NCBI GenBank assembly: GCA_949317995.1 | Contig: OX439050.1 | Span: forward strand, 55,429,777-55,493,776 | Origin: Acholoe squamosa | Taxonomy: Eukaryota > Annelida > Polychaeta > Phyllodocida > Polynoidae | DNA: 64,000 bases | Direction: 5' to 3' | Shown: one piece after another, positions 1-12,500 of the stretch | Position numbering within the stretch: the stretch's first letter is position 1 | How the letters are laid out: every line of letters begins with the position of its first letter | Translations under genes and position numbers: made by a program | The notes under the pieces: model-generated | Database searches by the model: none | What the model saw: only the letters and a program-made list of their open reading frames with translations | Told to the model about the DNA's origin: nothing

Positions 1-256
1 AAGCCCCAGACTACCTACCGCTCGGGTAGGTCTTTATTTGGAGAAGAACACGTCTGGACTGGACTAGGTCCAGTCCTCTTTTGCGGTTCATCCGGCTCCT
101 TAGTAGGAGCTGGACGCGAGGTGTGGTGCTGCCCCCTCTTGTACCAAACGGGAATCGCAATGCGACACCTGGTTGGCATAGAAGGAACGAGCACGACACG
201 AGCACATCTCTCGGATGAAGCGCACTAATATATATACAACGATGCCGGCCCCGACA
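1..256 (-). mobile_element. LTR fragment cut by the window edge
   Basis: Read on the minus strand this begins TGTCGGGGCC at 256, close to the TGTAGGGGCA start of the LTRs at 40154, 50854 and 52150. It has a TATA-like stretch (tatatatatta near 229-240) and an AATAAA-type signal near 34-39, the order promoter then polyadenylation signal expected of an LTR. The GC content is higher than in the flanking A unit. A near-perfect palindrome (ggactgg...ccagtcc) lies at 55-75. The other end lies outside the window, so solo LTR versus full element cannot be decided. The 89-residue minus-strand ORF here has no recognisable domain and is probably not a gene. Confidence 0.55.
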
Positions 257-726
257 GAAGTATAAGGTATTTTGTAACATCCACCTTATTGCATCCTTTG
301 AACATTTATCATCTAATCAAAAGTCACCAGTTGAATATCTTGAAGACTGCGGTGGTATACACTGTAAGAAAACAACTTCCTGTCCCCCTCCCTCCGCCCC
401 CCCACTCCCTTACTGTCAACTGTTCCTATCTAACAAGGTCACATTGCACTCTGTATGATTAGGATTAATAATGTAAAAAATGAGGAGCTTTATATCATGT
501 AGACTTGTGAAGTTGTCAAATATATTCCTTTGTTCAGACCTATCCCTGTCAGTGCCTCATGGAATTACAACCATTATTGATTTGTTCAAATGGCCATATA
601 GACTGAACTCATGAGCCTGGGGCTTTGCCGGTATCACCTGTTTGGGGTACATTTAATTAGGAGAAAGTCAATGACCCCTTGCCATGTTTAATGATGTTGC
701 TGTCTATGAGCGTCATAATTAAATCC
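257..726. repeat. Unit A, copy 1, left part
   Basis: Non-coding. The block containing 'aaggtcacattgcactctgt' and the following 'cttgtgaagttgt' and 'gttacaaccatta'-type words recurs at 19590-19960, where copy 3 of the same unit starts. No ORF of note. Confidence 0.6.
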
Positions 727-1621
727 CTGCACTGCAAAAACAGTGTTTAGATTTTAAACATGTTTAGGTCTAAACACATTTAAAACCTAAACATATAGGT
801 CATTTAGGTGTCTCATCGACTACACATTTAGGAAATAAAGACTTTTATTCTAATTACATAAACATTTTTCGCTAAGCATGTTTAGATGTTTAGAGTTTAA
901 ACAGTTGAATAATAGGTGTTTAGATTTAAACATCAATATGTTTAGATACTTGGATGTTGAATTCACACCAGGTAGCAGCACTACCTTTGAATGGACTATC
1001 TTTACACAATTATAATCAATGTTTGTGACAAATGTACCCAAACCCCATGTTTATAATAGTTTCTATTCATTAAATGTCATGAGAATATAACGGGCAATAA
1101 AAAGTTGACTAGATTCACCTTACACCACCATCATTAACATGAAATAATCAGTAAGCTCAATGACTGTCACCTATTTCATGTTATTCTGGAATAGACAAAG
1201 CAATTTCCTTCCTGCCAAGCTGTTGTACTTCCTGAAGTCTCTCATTCTGATGCAGTGTGTACATACATGCACTTGTAAATATGTGTGGTCGACATCTTTG
1301 GAGACTTTGAGATTTAAATACCCCCCCACCAGTAAATGAGAAAACAAACAAAAGACATCTTTTTTTTTAATGTATACATGTCTGCACACCCTAACTCTCC
1401 GTCAAAGCATTTAGACATCTAAACACAAAAATTTATAAACATCTAAACACAAAAATTCATAGATATCTAAACACAAAGTTTAAACCTAAACACCTAGATT
1501 TCTAAACACTTGAGCTAAGCACATTGTTTGGCTAAACATGTGTAGGAAATTAATGTGATTAAAGTTGCAAGAATATGTTTACAATTGTGTTTAGGATCTA
1601 AACACCATTTCTGCAGTGCAG
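727..1621. mobile_element. TIR MITE with TGTTTAG/CTAAACA motif array
   Basis: The ends form an imperfect inverted repeat: CTGCACTGCAAAAACAGTG at the left and, reverse-complemented, CTGCACTGCAGAAATGGTG at the right. Both continue into GTTTAGAT. The interior is packed with the words TGTTTAG and CTAAACA on both strands, mostly towards the ends (about 747-955 and 1408-1605), like subterminal transposase-binding repeats. There is no transposase, so it would be non-autonomous. The outer CACTGCAAAA start resembles the CACTGAAAAC end of the element at 45449-45735. The superfamily is not certain. ORFs inside are short and unconvincing. Confidence 0.75.
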
Positions 1622-4600
1622 GAATGTTTTACCAGCGGTCATACATAGGGGCAGCTGACTCGTTGCTATACATGAAGTAGAAGTACTTAGCAGTCTATAT
1701 TAGTATCATAACACAACTCCAGCGGTACCCCATTGTGCCATTTTTGCCAGCTGTCATTGACCTCAGTTATCTAGTGAATAATCTATATTTGGGTTGAGCT
1801 AGACGGCGACTTAACAGCTAACCACTATAAAGTCAAGCAGAGACGTGACAACAGAATTCTGATTTGACTCAGCTAATAAGATGATCACCACTACATGCAG
1901 ACTTACTTGGGATTCGACAGAAATGCTGGGAAGTATATGTGGCCTAAGCCTTGGTAGTACTACCCCTGATGCTCTAACCTGAGGATGATGAATGTGTATT
2001 ATCCGCTGCTGTCTGGTGGCCTTTAGCTGCCAGATGATGCAATTCCAGCCAGCCAATAAACCAGAGCTTCTGTGAATGAGCTTGGTAGACTGGGTAATAG
2101 GTTGTGCCTCCATACAAGGGCCTTTGAGACTTACTCGGGGATTTACTGTGTCAGCAATCCAATCAAAAAGGTATTAGTCCACAACATTTATGTGACTAAG
2201 GGGAGACCTTGACTACCAACAACCCTCCTTATTCTAAGAATAGGGGCTAGCATTATCTGGAGACTATCAGTTAGGGGAAATCATTAGTGTTCCTTGCTAA
2301 ATGTTTCACTGGATCCACTTTGAGAAGTCTACTGCATGTCCCGTTGAGGTTATAGCAAATATACTACCCACTGATAATACAAATGCCTGATCAAAATAGT
2401 AAGTAGCTTTAGGCATAGTCAAGCCTTCAACAAAGAATGTGATTTTCCCGTACTTACTAACATTTAGTTAACATTTGCTGACAATACCAAATGAAGCTCC
2501 TGGCTTTTAAGTCTAATAATTGAAGTTCTGCCAGGTCAAAGATGCCTCTATGTGTGCTGTACTTTCCTATTGTAATGCTGTGTGTAGTAGGCAACTTGTC
2601 CTAGCCTTGAAGGGAGTACCTGTGCTCTGTAGTATTGGTATGATAAGTTAACATTCTATTGAAACCTTAAAGGTCAGGGTTTATTGTTTCTTAGAGAACC
2701 CTAGATTATGTGTGCCTGTGGGATGGAAGATATCAAAAGACAGCATAGGTTATTGTAGGAGGAATAATAGGAAACTAGCGCATTAAGATGTTCCTGTAGT
2801 GCAAATCATACTTTGCATTGCATTCCAAAATGATTTTGCTGAAATGAAATGTTATATAATGTTGATTTAGATTTCTGTGCCCACTGGAATATTGAGCAGA
2901 CATACACAGCAGGACCTACAGAAAAAGAATGCATACTAGGATGTCACATATCATGATGTAAACAGTGGTACCTCAGGGCCATAATGACCATTGTAAAGCC
3001 ACAAACAAGAAACAAGTCAGGTAGAATCCCGGGACTGACTGGTGACTACTTAGGTAACGGCTCGAGGGAACGCTGACCTCTTAGCAGGGTATACCCAGCA
3101 CAGTGCACTGTCATCTTATTCAAAATTTCAGATTGCCTGTTATGGTGAGATGGCTCTAGGTCCTACCTCTTATGTAACTGGATGACAAGCTGCTTTATTC
3201 ATGTATATTCATGAAGCCTGCCCTGGTTATTTGTATCATGTTATTGGCTTGAATATGCCATGTGATAAGATGCAGCAGAGCCTCAGTAACTAAGCATGCT
3301 CTTTGAATGGTGGACATCTGGTAATATTTGTCCTGCATCCATCCATCATTCTGTGGCACATCAAAAGACCCCATTTTAGTGACAGATCTCAGTAGAATTC
3401 ATGTCACCAATGCAGCATTATGCACTATGGCATAAATTATCCAGTTCTTTTCACAGGTCGACAGAATGTATGATAGTGTGCCTTGGTTGTTAGGCTACTT
3501 CGGGAAAGTGTTCAACAGCTTCACTATGCCACATGACACTGTATATGAAATCATAGCACAAAACCTGCTAAGAAATCAAGGGAGATTTGGTGTTGACTCT
3601 GCCATCATACAGTTTATAGCCTGATGAAGGAGTCTAAACGAAATAAGGTAAAATGTAAAGAAGACATTGACTTCATATGTTTCACATTACCTTTAAATAG
3701 CATCTTGCTACTAGCTCTCACTCTGCCATAACAGTGTAATATAAGATTCCAATAGAACATTGAATTGTATTACTATTAGGATAAAGTCAGCATCTTTATG
3801 TCATTCATAATCAAGCTACAATCTACAAACTCTGTGAATGAGTCCCTAGTTACTGTTTGCCAGTAGTCATAGAGGAGAGGCAGTCAGGACCTTGTTTTCA
3901 ACCAACAGAACTTATCTAGAAAAAGGGGTAAGGAGAATTTTTAAAAAAGATTGTCATTGTCATTAGAGAAATAGTGCATCGTGCTTTGTAAATATCGCTC
4001 AATACCTCTTGCAGGGAATGCATTAAACAAGCATTGTGAGAGAGCACAGTAATGGCTTTGAATGAGCACAATTTAGGAGTGTGGTTATTACAGTACATTA
4101 TTGCTGCCCCTCAAAACAAGATGAGGGGCAGGAGGTTCCCTGCACTCTGTATGATTGCAATAAATCATAATCTGCATGCTGAATAACCAAACATATCCAA
4201 ATGATTTTACCAAGATTAGGGGAGAAGGCTGCATTCTGATCTATTGGGATTTCTATAATCTAAGTAGTTTGTTAAGCTGATATGCGAGCAGTGACAGAAA
4301 CAGTTGATTATGTTATGGATGGCAATACTAATGGACCTAAGTCATTTATGTATACACAAGATTAAATGAAAAAAAAAACATGTAAGGAAAATAATTGTGC
4401 TAACATAGTGGGAAAGTCAGGAGACAATTATGACCTTAGCATATATGACCGGCCCTGGACTCACCAACTCAGCATAAATGAATGTTTACTACCCGATACT
4501 GTCTGGTGCCTTTTACCTAAAATACGCTGCTATGTTAGCAGACCAATAAACCAGAGCTCCAAGGAATGGGTCCTTGCCAGTAGCCATGGAAGATATGAAA

Positions 4601-7600
4601 ACCTGATAATGTTCTGTCTGTGGGCAAAGGCCCTATGAGGCTAACTCAGGGATTTACTATGTCAGCAAACCTGACAACCATCATTTACCTACCCCTAAGG
4701 GTAGGGATGAGCCTACAATCAATTAGAGAGGAGACACTTAGTGGTTATCAGGGGAGCATGTCATTGGTATGTGTTTGCATTGGCACAGTGTAGGGACAAA
4801 GGTAACACTGGATTCATTATCAATACTTAACTAAATGACCATTTGGTGGTGTGGGAACGAATACCTTTATGGGTACAAGTAGATCATTTTAAGTTATAGA
4901 AGTAATTCACAGCTATTCGAAATCATTTATTCCCATACAAGCATATATACATATGTATGTATCCTTCAAAATTATGAACACTGTTTTGCTTTTACCATGA
5001 TATCGAGGTCCACCTTACATCCAGATAATCTTAGCACTTTAATTGGCTGGTAAAAAGAAAAAAAAAATCATGACCTATATATTAAACAACATCATGGTAA
5101 TGAATGAAAAATTCTACTATGATAATTTCCAAAATTCTACACAGGTGATACTATCAAATACTATCTCTTCACACACCAAAGGTGATTGATATACGGTATT
5201 GTATGCATGTGTTATGTGCATTTTCCAAGGCTTCTCAGGAGATTTACTCAAGAACAGGGACTCTTATGATATGCCACATAAGAATATCTTCCTCACACTG
5301 CTCCCTGTTCCAACACTTAAGCACATGTCTTCGATCACATTTAACCTTTAGTCTAACCCAAGCACAGTGTGTCTGCTGAGACTGCCCAAGTTTACCTGCC
5401 CATGTTTACCCTGTGTGAAGGGAATCGATGTGGCTGAAATGCCAGATGTTGATTCAGGAGGGTACGTCCTACTTCAGTTCATCCCTTGCTACTAGACTGC
5501 TCAAACCAAATACACCCCAACATCCCTGACACTTACTACTCTTAATCTAGTCACCTCTTGTGGTTCCAAGGTGCCTCCATTTGTATGATACTTCACCGTA
5601 ACAATGCTTAAGTATTGAGAAACCTGGATAGATATGTTGCATCATGCTGGCCTTGTTGCATCATGCTGGCCTTGAAGAGGGCACCATCTTTGGAGGTACA
5701 GCAGATTGTCTACATGCAAAGTATACTGTACAAGTAGAGTCAGTTAAGATGTCTTTGTGCCGTGAGGAGGAATGGATGCTTGCCAAAAATCATACATACC
5801 GAAAATTGATATCAAGATTCAACATGGTGATAGTCAAATCAGGTATGGTTTTCTGATATTCAGAATAGGGCATGTACACAAAATGACAATTATCTATGCC
5901 ATGTGGAGATAAATAGCCATGTGGAGATAAATAGGTGCAGTAGCTTCACAACAGGTGTATGTGTTTGATGACTGGATGACACACTCTCTAATCAAGTGGA
6001 AATGAAAATCTTTTTGACATTGCAGTAAGGGTAATCAGTGTAGAGTCAAGGAGTTGTGCTGACTGGAACTGTGGTTAGACATATTCACCACAGACTGTGT
6101 AGATATTATATGCTACTGTACCTCATATATCCTAATTTAAACAATACCCCAGAGGCAGAATGACCACGATACTAAAACATATGTCATATAAAACCCTTCA
6201 TCTGTAATGCTGTGAACTCTGTCTTAAGCAGGTTTTCCATTGGCATAAAATATGATATAGTAAAAGCATAATGTCTGTCACACTGCACACAACCAATGCA
6301 TTGGAATACCCACCTTACATAGTCAATCTGTCATATGTTGCAAAACCAACCTATCTTATTATGTTTTCTATAATCAGATCTATACATATGTGCCTACAAC
6401 TTCTATTCCTTTATAAACAAACATCTGCCATGAAGCTTCAAATTTCCATATGAATCCCCCCTATCTGTTATTACATCTGTCAAGATTGGTTTCTGTCAAC
6501 TTTAGTCTAAAAAAAATGTTATTCAATAACAACAATAACAATAATAAATAACAACAATGACAATAGTTAGATATCACAAATAATAAATAATTAGCATCAC
6601 AAGTACAGTGAGATAAATTTAAGACTATTATCACAAAGACTTTAAAATTGGTTATAACAACAGTTTGGCCGAAGTGACGACATGTACACCCTGGAGAAAG
6701 GAGATCAACTGTCACACTTTAACAAAAAGAGCCCTTATATAGTAGCAACAAACAAATGGAGTTCTCCAGGGTTATGGTGACCTGCGGAGAGGCTGGGAAC
6801 TAAATTAATACTTGCGCACCCCCTGGTGGACTGGATTGGAACTGGCTGATCGCGCCACACCCACAACTCTATATTATCATACCGGTATGCTGCATATAAA
6901 CAAACAACTGCCATGAAGCTTCAAATTTCCATATGAATCCCCCTATCTGTAATTACATCTGTCAAGATTGGTTTCTGTCAACTTTAGTCTAAAAAGGAAA
7001 TGTTTGAACTAGGAGGGTCATACTTACCATAAACAATATTAGTTGATAGTGTTTCAAGGATTGGCCTTGCATCAATGAAACAAATCTTGAATTCTAGAGT
7101 TTTAACTTATTCTTCTACATCGGCCCTACAAAACATTTCTCTATAATCTAGGATAGCCCAAAAACATCTAGCTTTTTATGAACACACCTTCTGTTCCAGG
7201 CATTAAAAGAAGTTTTGACTGCAGGTGTCCATGCAAGTACTCGGTAAATGGATTGTACCCAGCTGTCTGTTTTACTCTCAGTGTTATTTTAACAAAGATG
7301 ACAGTATTCTTTCAACAAAATATTAGTGCAGTGCTACAACTTCTCTACCAGAAGGAATCTGCATCTAATTTCACAGAGACCAGTGTTGGGGATAAATTAC
7401 TGACAGCACCGTTTACTCTCAGTAACATTGCCATATCGTCAGTGGACTTTGAGATTGTCAGCTATGTTGAAATGCCCACATATAACTGCATAACTGAAAA
7501 CAAAAGACATTTATGCAACCACTAAATTACAGACCTTATTAAGGTGAGTGACTGCAATAACGTCCAGGAAAAGCCACCTCACCCATCCTAACCTCTGCAC

Positions 7601-8040
7601 CTAGCACACAGTGTAACCAATACATGTGTGTCCCTCTACTACATCTCCATGCTACCTTTCATACATTAATTAACAGGTGCCCTCATGAGACTGCCAGGTG
7701 ACAGCCTTACATTTGTGGTTACTAATCATTGAAACATTACAGCTGCTCAGTAAAACCCTCCTAGATAAGGTACATCAGATCAGGTGCACCCCCTTTTTGA
7801 CCATCCTATTTAAGGGTTATCCTTGTGTGCTGTGCCTCATTCAATTTGGTGTTCGTTTGTCTGTTGTGCAATACACTACTTTTTCAATTGGAAAGCTTCG
7901 CAAAAATGTGATCTGAAAAATCACTGATAAAAAGCTATCTTCTGTCTGGAGATGTGTGCTGTCATTAATGATTTCCCTCTTTAAATGGTCTTTAGGTAAT
8001 TGTGTGTGATTTGAGGCAAGTAGTATATAGGGGCAAACTC
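1622..8040. repeat. Unit A, copy 1 (non-coding tandem segmental unit)
   Basis: No convincing gene. Blocks recur in the same order in A2 and A3. Examples: 1840-2350 matches 20210-20760; 2700-2940 matches 9640-9970 and 21400-21480; 3290-3420 matches 10190-10330 and 22500-22610; 3800-4150 matches 12820-13200 and 22900-23330; 4270-4900 matches 13370-14080 and 23470-24180; 6120-6460 matches 15080-15550 and 26140-26600; 6900-8040 matches 15470-16680. A sub-block with 'aataaaccagagct' occurs twice in the unit (about 2060 and 4540), so the unit itself holds an older internal duplication. The words 'atgaagcttcaaatttccat' occur at 6430 and 6914 as a local repeat. The copies are clearly diverged, so the duplication is old. 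Confidence 0.7.
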
Positions 8041-8054
8041 AGTGCATAGCTACA

Positions 8055-8295
8055 GCTATGGAAACCTCTGATTGGCTGAGAATTATGACATCATCACATG
8101 ATGATCACGTGCTCAAAACAAAAAACTTAAACAAAAACAAACCGACCATGTGGTTTGATCACATGGTCGGCATGCTCGCCACAGAAGAAAACATAAACAA
8201 AAACAAAACGAGTCTTGCCTTTTTTACCTCGACCTCTTAGAAAATCAGAAGCCAGCATTTGACCAGAAGCCACGCCCATGTCTATATATGGACAT
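8055..8295 (+). promoter_or_regulatory. Promoter-like cluster (CCAAT, CRE-like, GC box, TATA)
   Basis: In order: ATTGG (inverted CCAAT, about 8070), a TGACATCATCACATGATGATCACGTG block with CRE-like and E-box words, a hairpin at 8139-8168 with arms CCGACCATGTG and CACATGGTCGG, a CCACGCCC GC-type box near 8270, and TATATATGG near 8284. Spacing and order fit a compact RNA polymerase II promoter reading rightwards. An acceptor-like 'ttttcacatacag' at about 8477-8490 precedes the plus-strand open frame. No transcript evidence. Confidence 0.35.
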
Positions 8296-8509
8296 GTGAC
8301 CTTGTTTCTTGATCTCTGATCGACTAAGAGTTGGTTGCCATGTCAACAGTTAAAAAAAAACTGTGTGTGTTTTCGTCACCTTTGGGGTAGAAAAAATTGG
8401 ATAGGAGCACAATACGCAATATTTCAACTGTTCACTTCTTCTATAGCCTGTCTTTTGGAAGTTAACTTGATGCTCTTATTTTCACATACAGACCAAAGGT
8501 GTAGCAGCC

Positions 8510-8914
8510 TTGTTGGTGGCCTTGGTGCTGTTTCTGCTGGTGCTGGTGCTGGTGCTGGTGCCCGCCTTTGCCTTTTTTCTTTTTTTTTCATCAGTTCAAA
8601 ACCGGTCCCTGACCCTGTTCCTAACCCTGACCCTTTCTTCTTACTGGTGGAAGAAGTTTTCTCATCAGTCAAAAGTGGGGGTGAAGCAAGACCTGCCACC
8701 ACTGCCACTGACTTCGTTTCCTCCTCCTCCTTCTCCTCCTTCTTCTCCTTCTCCTTTTTTCTCCTCCACCACCTCCTCTTTTGTTGATGTTTGTGTGTTG
8801 CCAACAATGTCTCCAGGTGATTATGGTGACAATGACGGACATGCTGCCCGTGGCAGCGCTGTTGTCACAACTCAAGTTAGGTCTGTGAGGGGTTTAGTGT
8901 ACTTGAAGCGCTGA
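8510..8914 (+). CDS. Possible hydrophobic plus Pro/Ser-rich protein (unrecognised)
   Basis: The frame is open upstream to an acceptor-like 'cacatacag' just before 8491, giving a start TKGVAALL if spliced; the first in-frame ATG is at 8510. It encodes a strongly hydrophobic Leu/Val stretch of about 25-30 residues, then a Trp-Trp-Lys-Lys turn, then a Pro/Ser-rich tract, then a more ordinary tail (MSPGDYGDNDGH...) ending at a stop at 8912-8914. The same DNA is also open on the minus strand as a Lys/Glu/Arg-rich frame (8424-8807), and low-complexity repeats are enough to keep both open. I cannot say which strand, if either, is coding. The promoter-like cluster to its left is the only contextual support. 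Confidence 0.2.
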   Translation: MLVALVLFLLVLVLVLVPAFAFFLFFSSVQNRSLTLFLTLTLSSYWWKKFSHQSKVGVKQDLPPLPLTSFPPPPSPPSSPSPFFSSTTSSFVDVCVLPTMSPGDYGDNDGHAARGSAVVTTQVRSVRGLVYLKR

Positions 8915-9308
8915 ATAAACTTGTGTACATTGTCAAAATTAGACTTGTCATTTTCCCCATCATCCCATTTACTGTGCAAGTCGTGCATTAAGCTTTCCAC
9001 CTTTGGAGTTTTATCCGTGGTGCGTGGCGAGTAAAAGGTTGATGATGATCCCTCGCCATGCAAATTGTCCACTGTTATATTATAACAAGGTGCGAAGAGA
9101 AACCCTCTGTGAAACAGAGTTGTGGTTTAAGGGGTGGTACCCTTTTACCTCTCTTTTTCACTTTGCCCAACATAACTGTGGATATAACGATGGTGGTGTA
9201 GTGAAGCTGTGGTAGGTGTGAATGCAGCAGCAGAAGTAGTACTAAAAGCGCTTGTGTGACGGACAGTGAGCCGCTCACCACTCCTTATGAACCCTTACTT
9301 TTCCCCCG

Positions 9309-9354
9309 CTCTCCCTCCCTCCCTCCCTCCCTCCCTCCCTCCCTCCCTCCCTCC
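9309..9354. repeat. (CCCT)n microsatellite
   Basis: About eleven uninterrupted ctcc/ccct repeats directly after 'ttcccccgct'. Confidence 0.95.
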
Positions 9355-9559
9355 AGCAGCAGTCTAATGAGCAGTCTAATTTATATGCAACCCTGTTTTT
9401 GTTTATGTTAGACTGGCCACCAAGTTGCCACCGTGTGCAGTGTGTGCTGCAACTTTTTTCCCCCTCCCCCTTTTCCCCAGTGGGTTCATTACCCACCCCC
9501 CATCCTCTGTCAAACTGACCACCGAGTTGCCACACTGTGACCATTGATGGTACAAGGTT

Positions 9560-12500
9560 CACTCACATTAGACAAGAGCTGCTCAGCTAATCATGACTCA
9601 TGCTTCACTACCTCTGAGCTTATCCACTTCTCACAAAAGAGAAAAGGAAGACATTATCTAACAGCATGGGTTATTGCAGGAGAAATCCCTAACATCACTA
9701 GAGAAAACTAGAACATTGAGATGTTCTGCAAATCAAGGTTGATTTACCCATCAAAACACTGGTGTAGTATGCACCATGAGAGTTATGAATATCATATTTT
9801 GCATTTGGTTTCAAGTAAATGCTGTCCTTAAATAAGTGTCACCAGTATCTTCTATGGTGGGGGGGGGGCAAATCCCAGTGAACAATTGAAAATAGAATGT
9901 CATACTTATCAATGTGAATTGAGATTTCTGAGATAGGTATATTTGTGCAGCAGGACTTATAGACTTGTGGTATATCACATATCAGGATATAAATAGGGTT
10001 ACACTGGTCAATGTGCAGCCACAACCATTATATGAACCACCTAATTAGGAAACAGCCCTGGGGAAGGGTATACAGTGAAATCTTAGCAGAGTATACATAG
10101 CACAGTACTCTGTCACCTTACTCCAGACCCATCATAAGGCCACATCCTTAGCATCCATGTCACATTATTACTCTGCTACACAACCTTTTTACTAAGCATG
10201 CTCTTGGAATGGTAGACATTTGGTAATATTGTCCTCTGTATTACATCCATCCATCATTCAAAAGACTCCACTTCAGTCACATGTCTCAGTAAGATTCATG
10301 TCATGAATGCAGCAGCAGGCACTATGAAATCAATTCTCAGTGAATTGTGGTGACCTTTCGCCATCTTGTGTGATGCCCTCACGACCTTGGTCTTATGAAA
10401 AAAAATCTGGTCATGTGTTGCTATAGCACAAGGTCACCAGGGATGACGATGGTCATGAACACGCAGGGTCACCAGGGATGATAATGGTTGTGATCACGCA
10501 GGGTCACCACAGATGACAACAGTCATAATCACACAGGGTCACCACAGATGACCATGGTCGTGATCACGCAGGGTCATGCCGGATGGCAAACAAATCTTTT
10601 TTTGGGGGCTGGGGGTTCTTTTATTCATCAATTTAAACATCATTGATTTAGTGGTTAATTAATTTGTGGTCCTCTCCATCCATGCTTCTGTTGTTGATGC
10701 TTCCCTGAATTACTTGTGGAAGTCCCTGTTTAAAGATAAGGAAATAAAAGAAATTTAATCATGAATAAAGTACTATATCACAAGTTTATGAAATATGTGT
10801 ATAGCTTTTATTATATCATAAACAATAAATCACACAAATTTCATGCAAACCTCTATTCCCTTCTCCTGGTTAAGCATTAATGACATGCACAACCATCCAT
10901 GGACATTTAATGGTGGAGGAGGTCTCAACAATCCACCATTAGATTTACCAATTGATGTGAACAACCAGCCAGTGAATATGACTACTGCCTGCTATTCTTT
11001 AAATCAGAAATCAATGTAATTAAACAAGGTGTACAAGACCTAACCGACAATATCAGTTGTTGTATGTGTCACAGTAAACTGTATATTGTACAAATTACAC
11101 TAAGAATACTAGTAGCAAACTCACCTCACATCTGTTCTCCTTGGTCTCTGCCTGTCTGTTGTGAAATCTGGGTAAGCTTAGAACTTTGTTCTCAGAAATT
11201 TGGAGGGAAATTTGAAATGGACCAATCAGAACACAGTGAACTAGGCTGGTGGTCACTGTCGGTGATAGCTGGTCATGGTGAGTGAGACTGCTTGTGACAC
11301 CGTGAGGATGCGTCATGCATCGTGAGAGATGCTATGATTTGGGCCCCTATTATCACCCAATGCAATAATGTTATGCTCTATCACTAACTGTTCATACCTC
11401 TTTCCAATAGATATAATGCACCATAAAGGTAAGAGCACATCAAATTTTCTTATTATTGTCAGACCAAGGCCTATTAATGCCTACATACAATGTGTATTGG
11501 GCACAATGTCAACTCAGTGTTAAATCTCATAGACAAAAGAAACTATCATTTATGTCTTAAATAAGAACACATAACCATTATTATAGCATTCATTATGTTC
11601 TATACATTCAAGCTATTTACTAGCATATAAAGGAACTGATCCATATATAGTCTAGGATCATGTATAAAAACATGCTATGTTTAGGGCTTGATTTTTTGCA
11701 TAAATAATTATCATGTATGATCCCGAAAATCTCGGATCTGGACCATTTTAACCATGAAAATCAAGTTTTTATTAATATCAGATGTGCCCTTATTATCATT
11801 AAGTGCACTTACTTTTGATTATCATTCATCGCGATTCTACTTGTACTCCTGTATGACAAAAAAATCAATTATTTTGCCTCTCTTGTTGATATATTTAACT
11901 GTGCTAAATATGTCATTAACATTCCCCCAACATATACCTAAGTAACCAATGTGTAAAACATTATCATATTGCACATTCTCTGAAACAGTAGAGCTTGGTT
12001 AGGCATTTTTGTCTGGGTGAGATAGTGTCTTGGCGAGTGATTTTTGAGAATAATGCCTTGTTCAATTGAAGTATACACAGATATTTCCCCCATTTAAGTT
12101 ATATACCACCTGAAAGTACATGTATTGGACATTATCTTCCTTATAATCAACAGTTCATACCTAACTCTGTCTTCCTTTCATGAAGAATGACAAAAACTAA
12201 ATATTTCATGCCCTCAATTTTAATAAAAATACACTGTTGGCCCTGGAGGAATATGCCCCATTGCTAAAGGAAAATCACACAATATCTGGTTACAACTCTC
12301 TAAACCCAACATTTACACACATTTGTACAAAATAATAACATAAAAGTCAATTAGAAATACATCAATGCTGATTTGGAAGGTCTCAAGGCTATATATCCCC
12401 ACAAATCACTCGGAAAGACACAGTTTACAGAGTATACACCTTTGGGGTGTTGCCATAGCAACAGTTTTGATATTTAAGTTTTAATATAACTTGGGGAGGT

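Larger units (their letters stand above)
8040..9560. other. Unassigned compact cassette between units A1 and A2
   Basis: This segment has no counterpart in the A units and differs in composition. It holds promoter-like motifs (8055-8295), a perfect hairpin, low-complexity coding-like stretches open on both strands, a (CCCT)n run and a pair of diverged direct repeats about 98 bp apart (9408-9440 and 9505-9537, each with 'accaagttgccac'-type words). Minus-strand open frames include a lysine/glutamate-rich one with an Ala-Pro repeat (8424-8807), an unrelated acidic one starting MDNLHGEGSSS (8872-9072), and a short basic one starting MGVASGQMLASDFLRGRG (about 8120-8280). The plus strand has a frame with a leucine/valine-rich hydrophobic segment followed by Pro/Ser (8510-8914). 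I recognise none of them. It may be a captured gene, a DNA virus relic or a processed cassette. Confidence 0.4.

Noticed and set aside
7178-7525. 115-residue plus-strand ORF
   Set aside because: The homologous stretch in unit A2 (15750-16110) does not keep the frame, and there is no known motif.
8669-8875. Minus-strand ORF with poly-Arg
   Set aside because: Third frame across a CTC/TCC-rich low-complexity tract; no domain.
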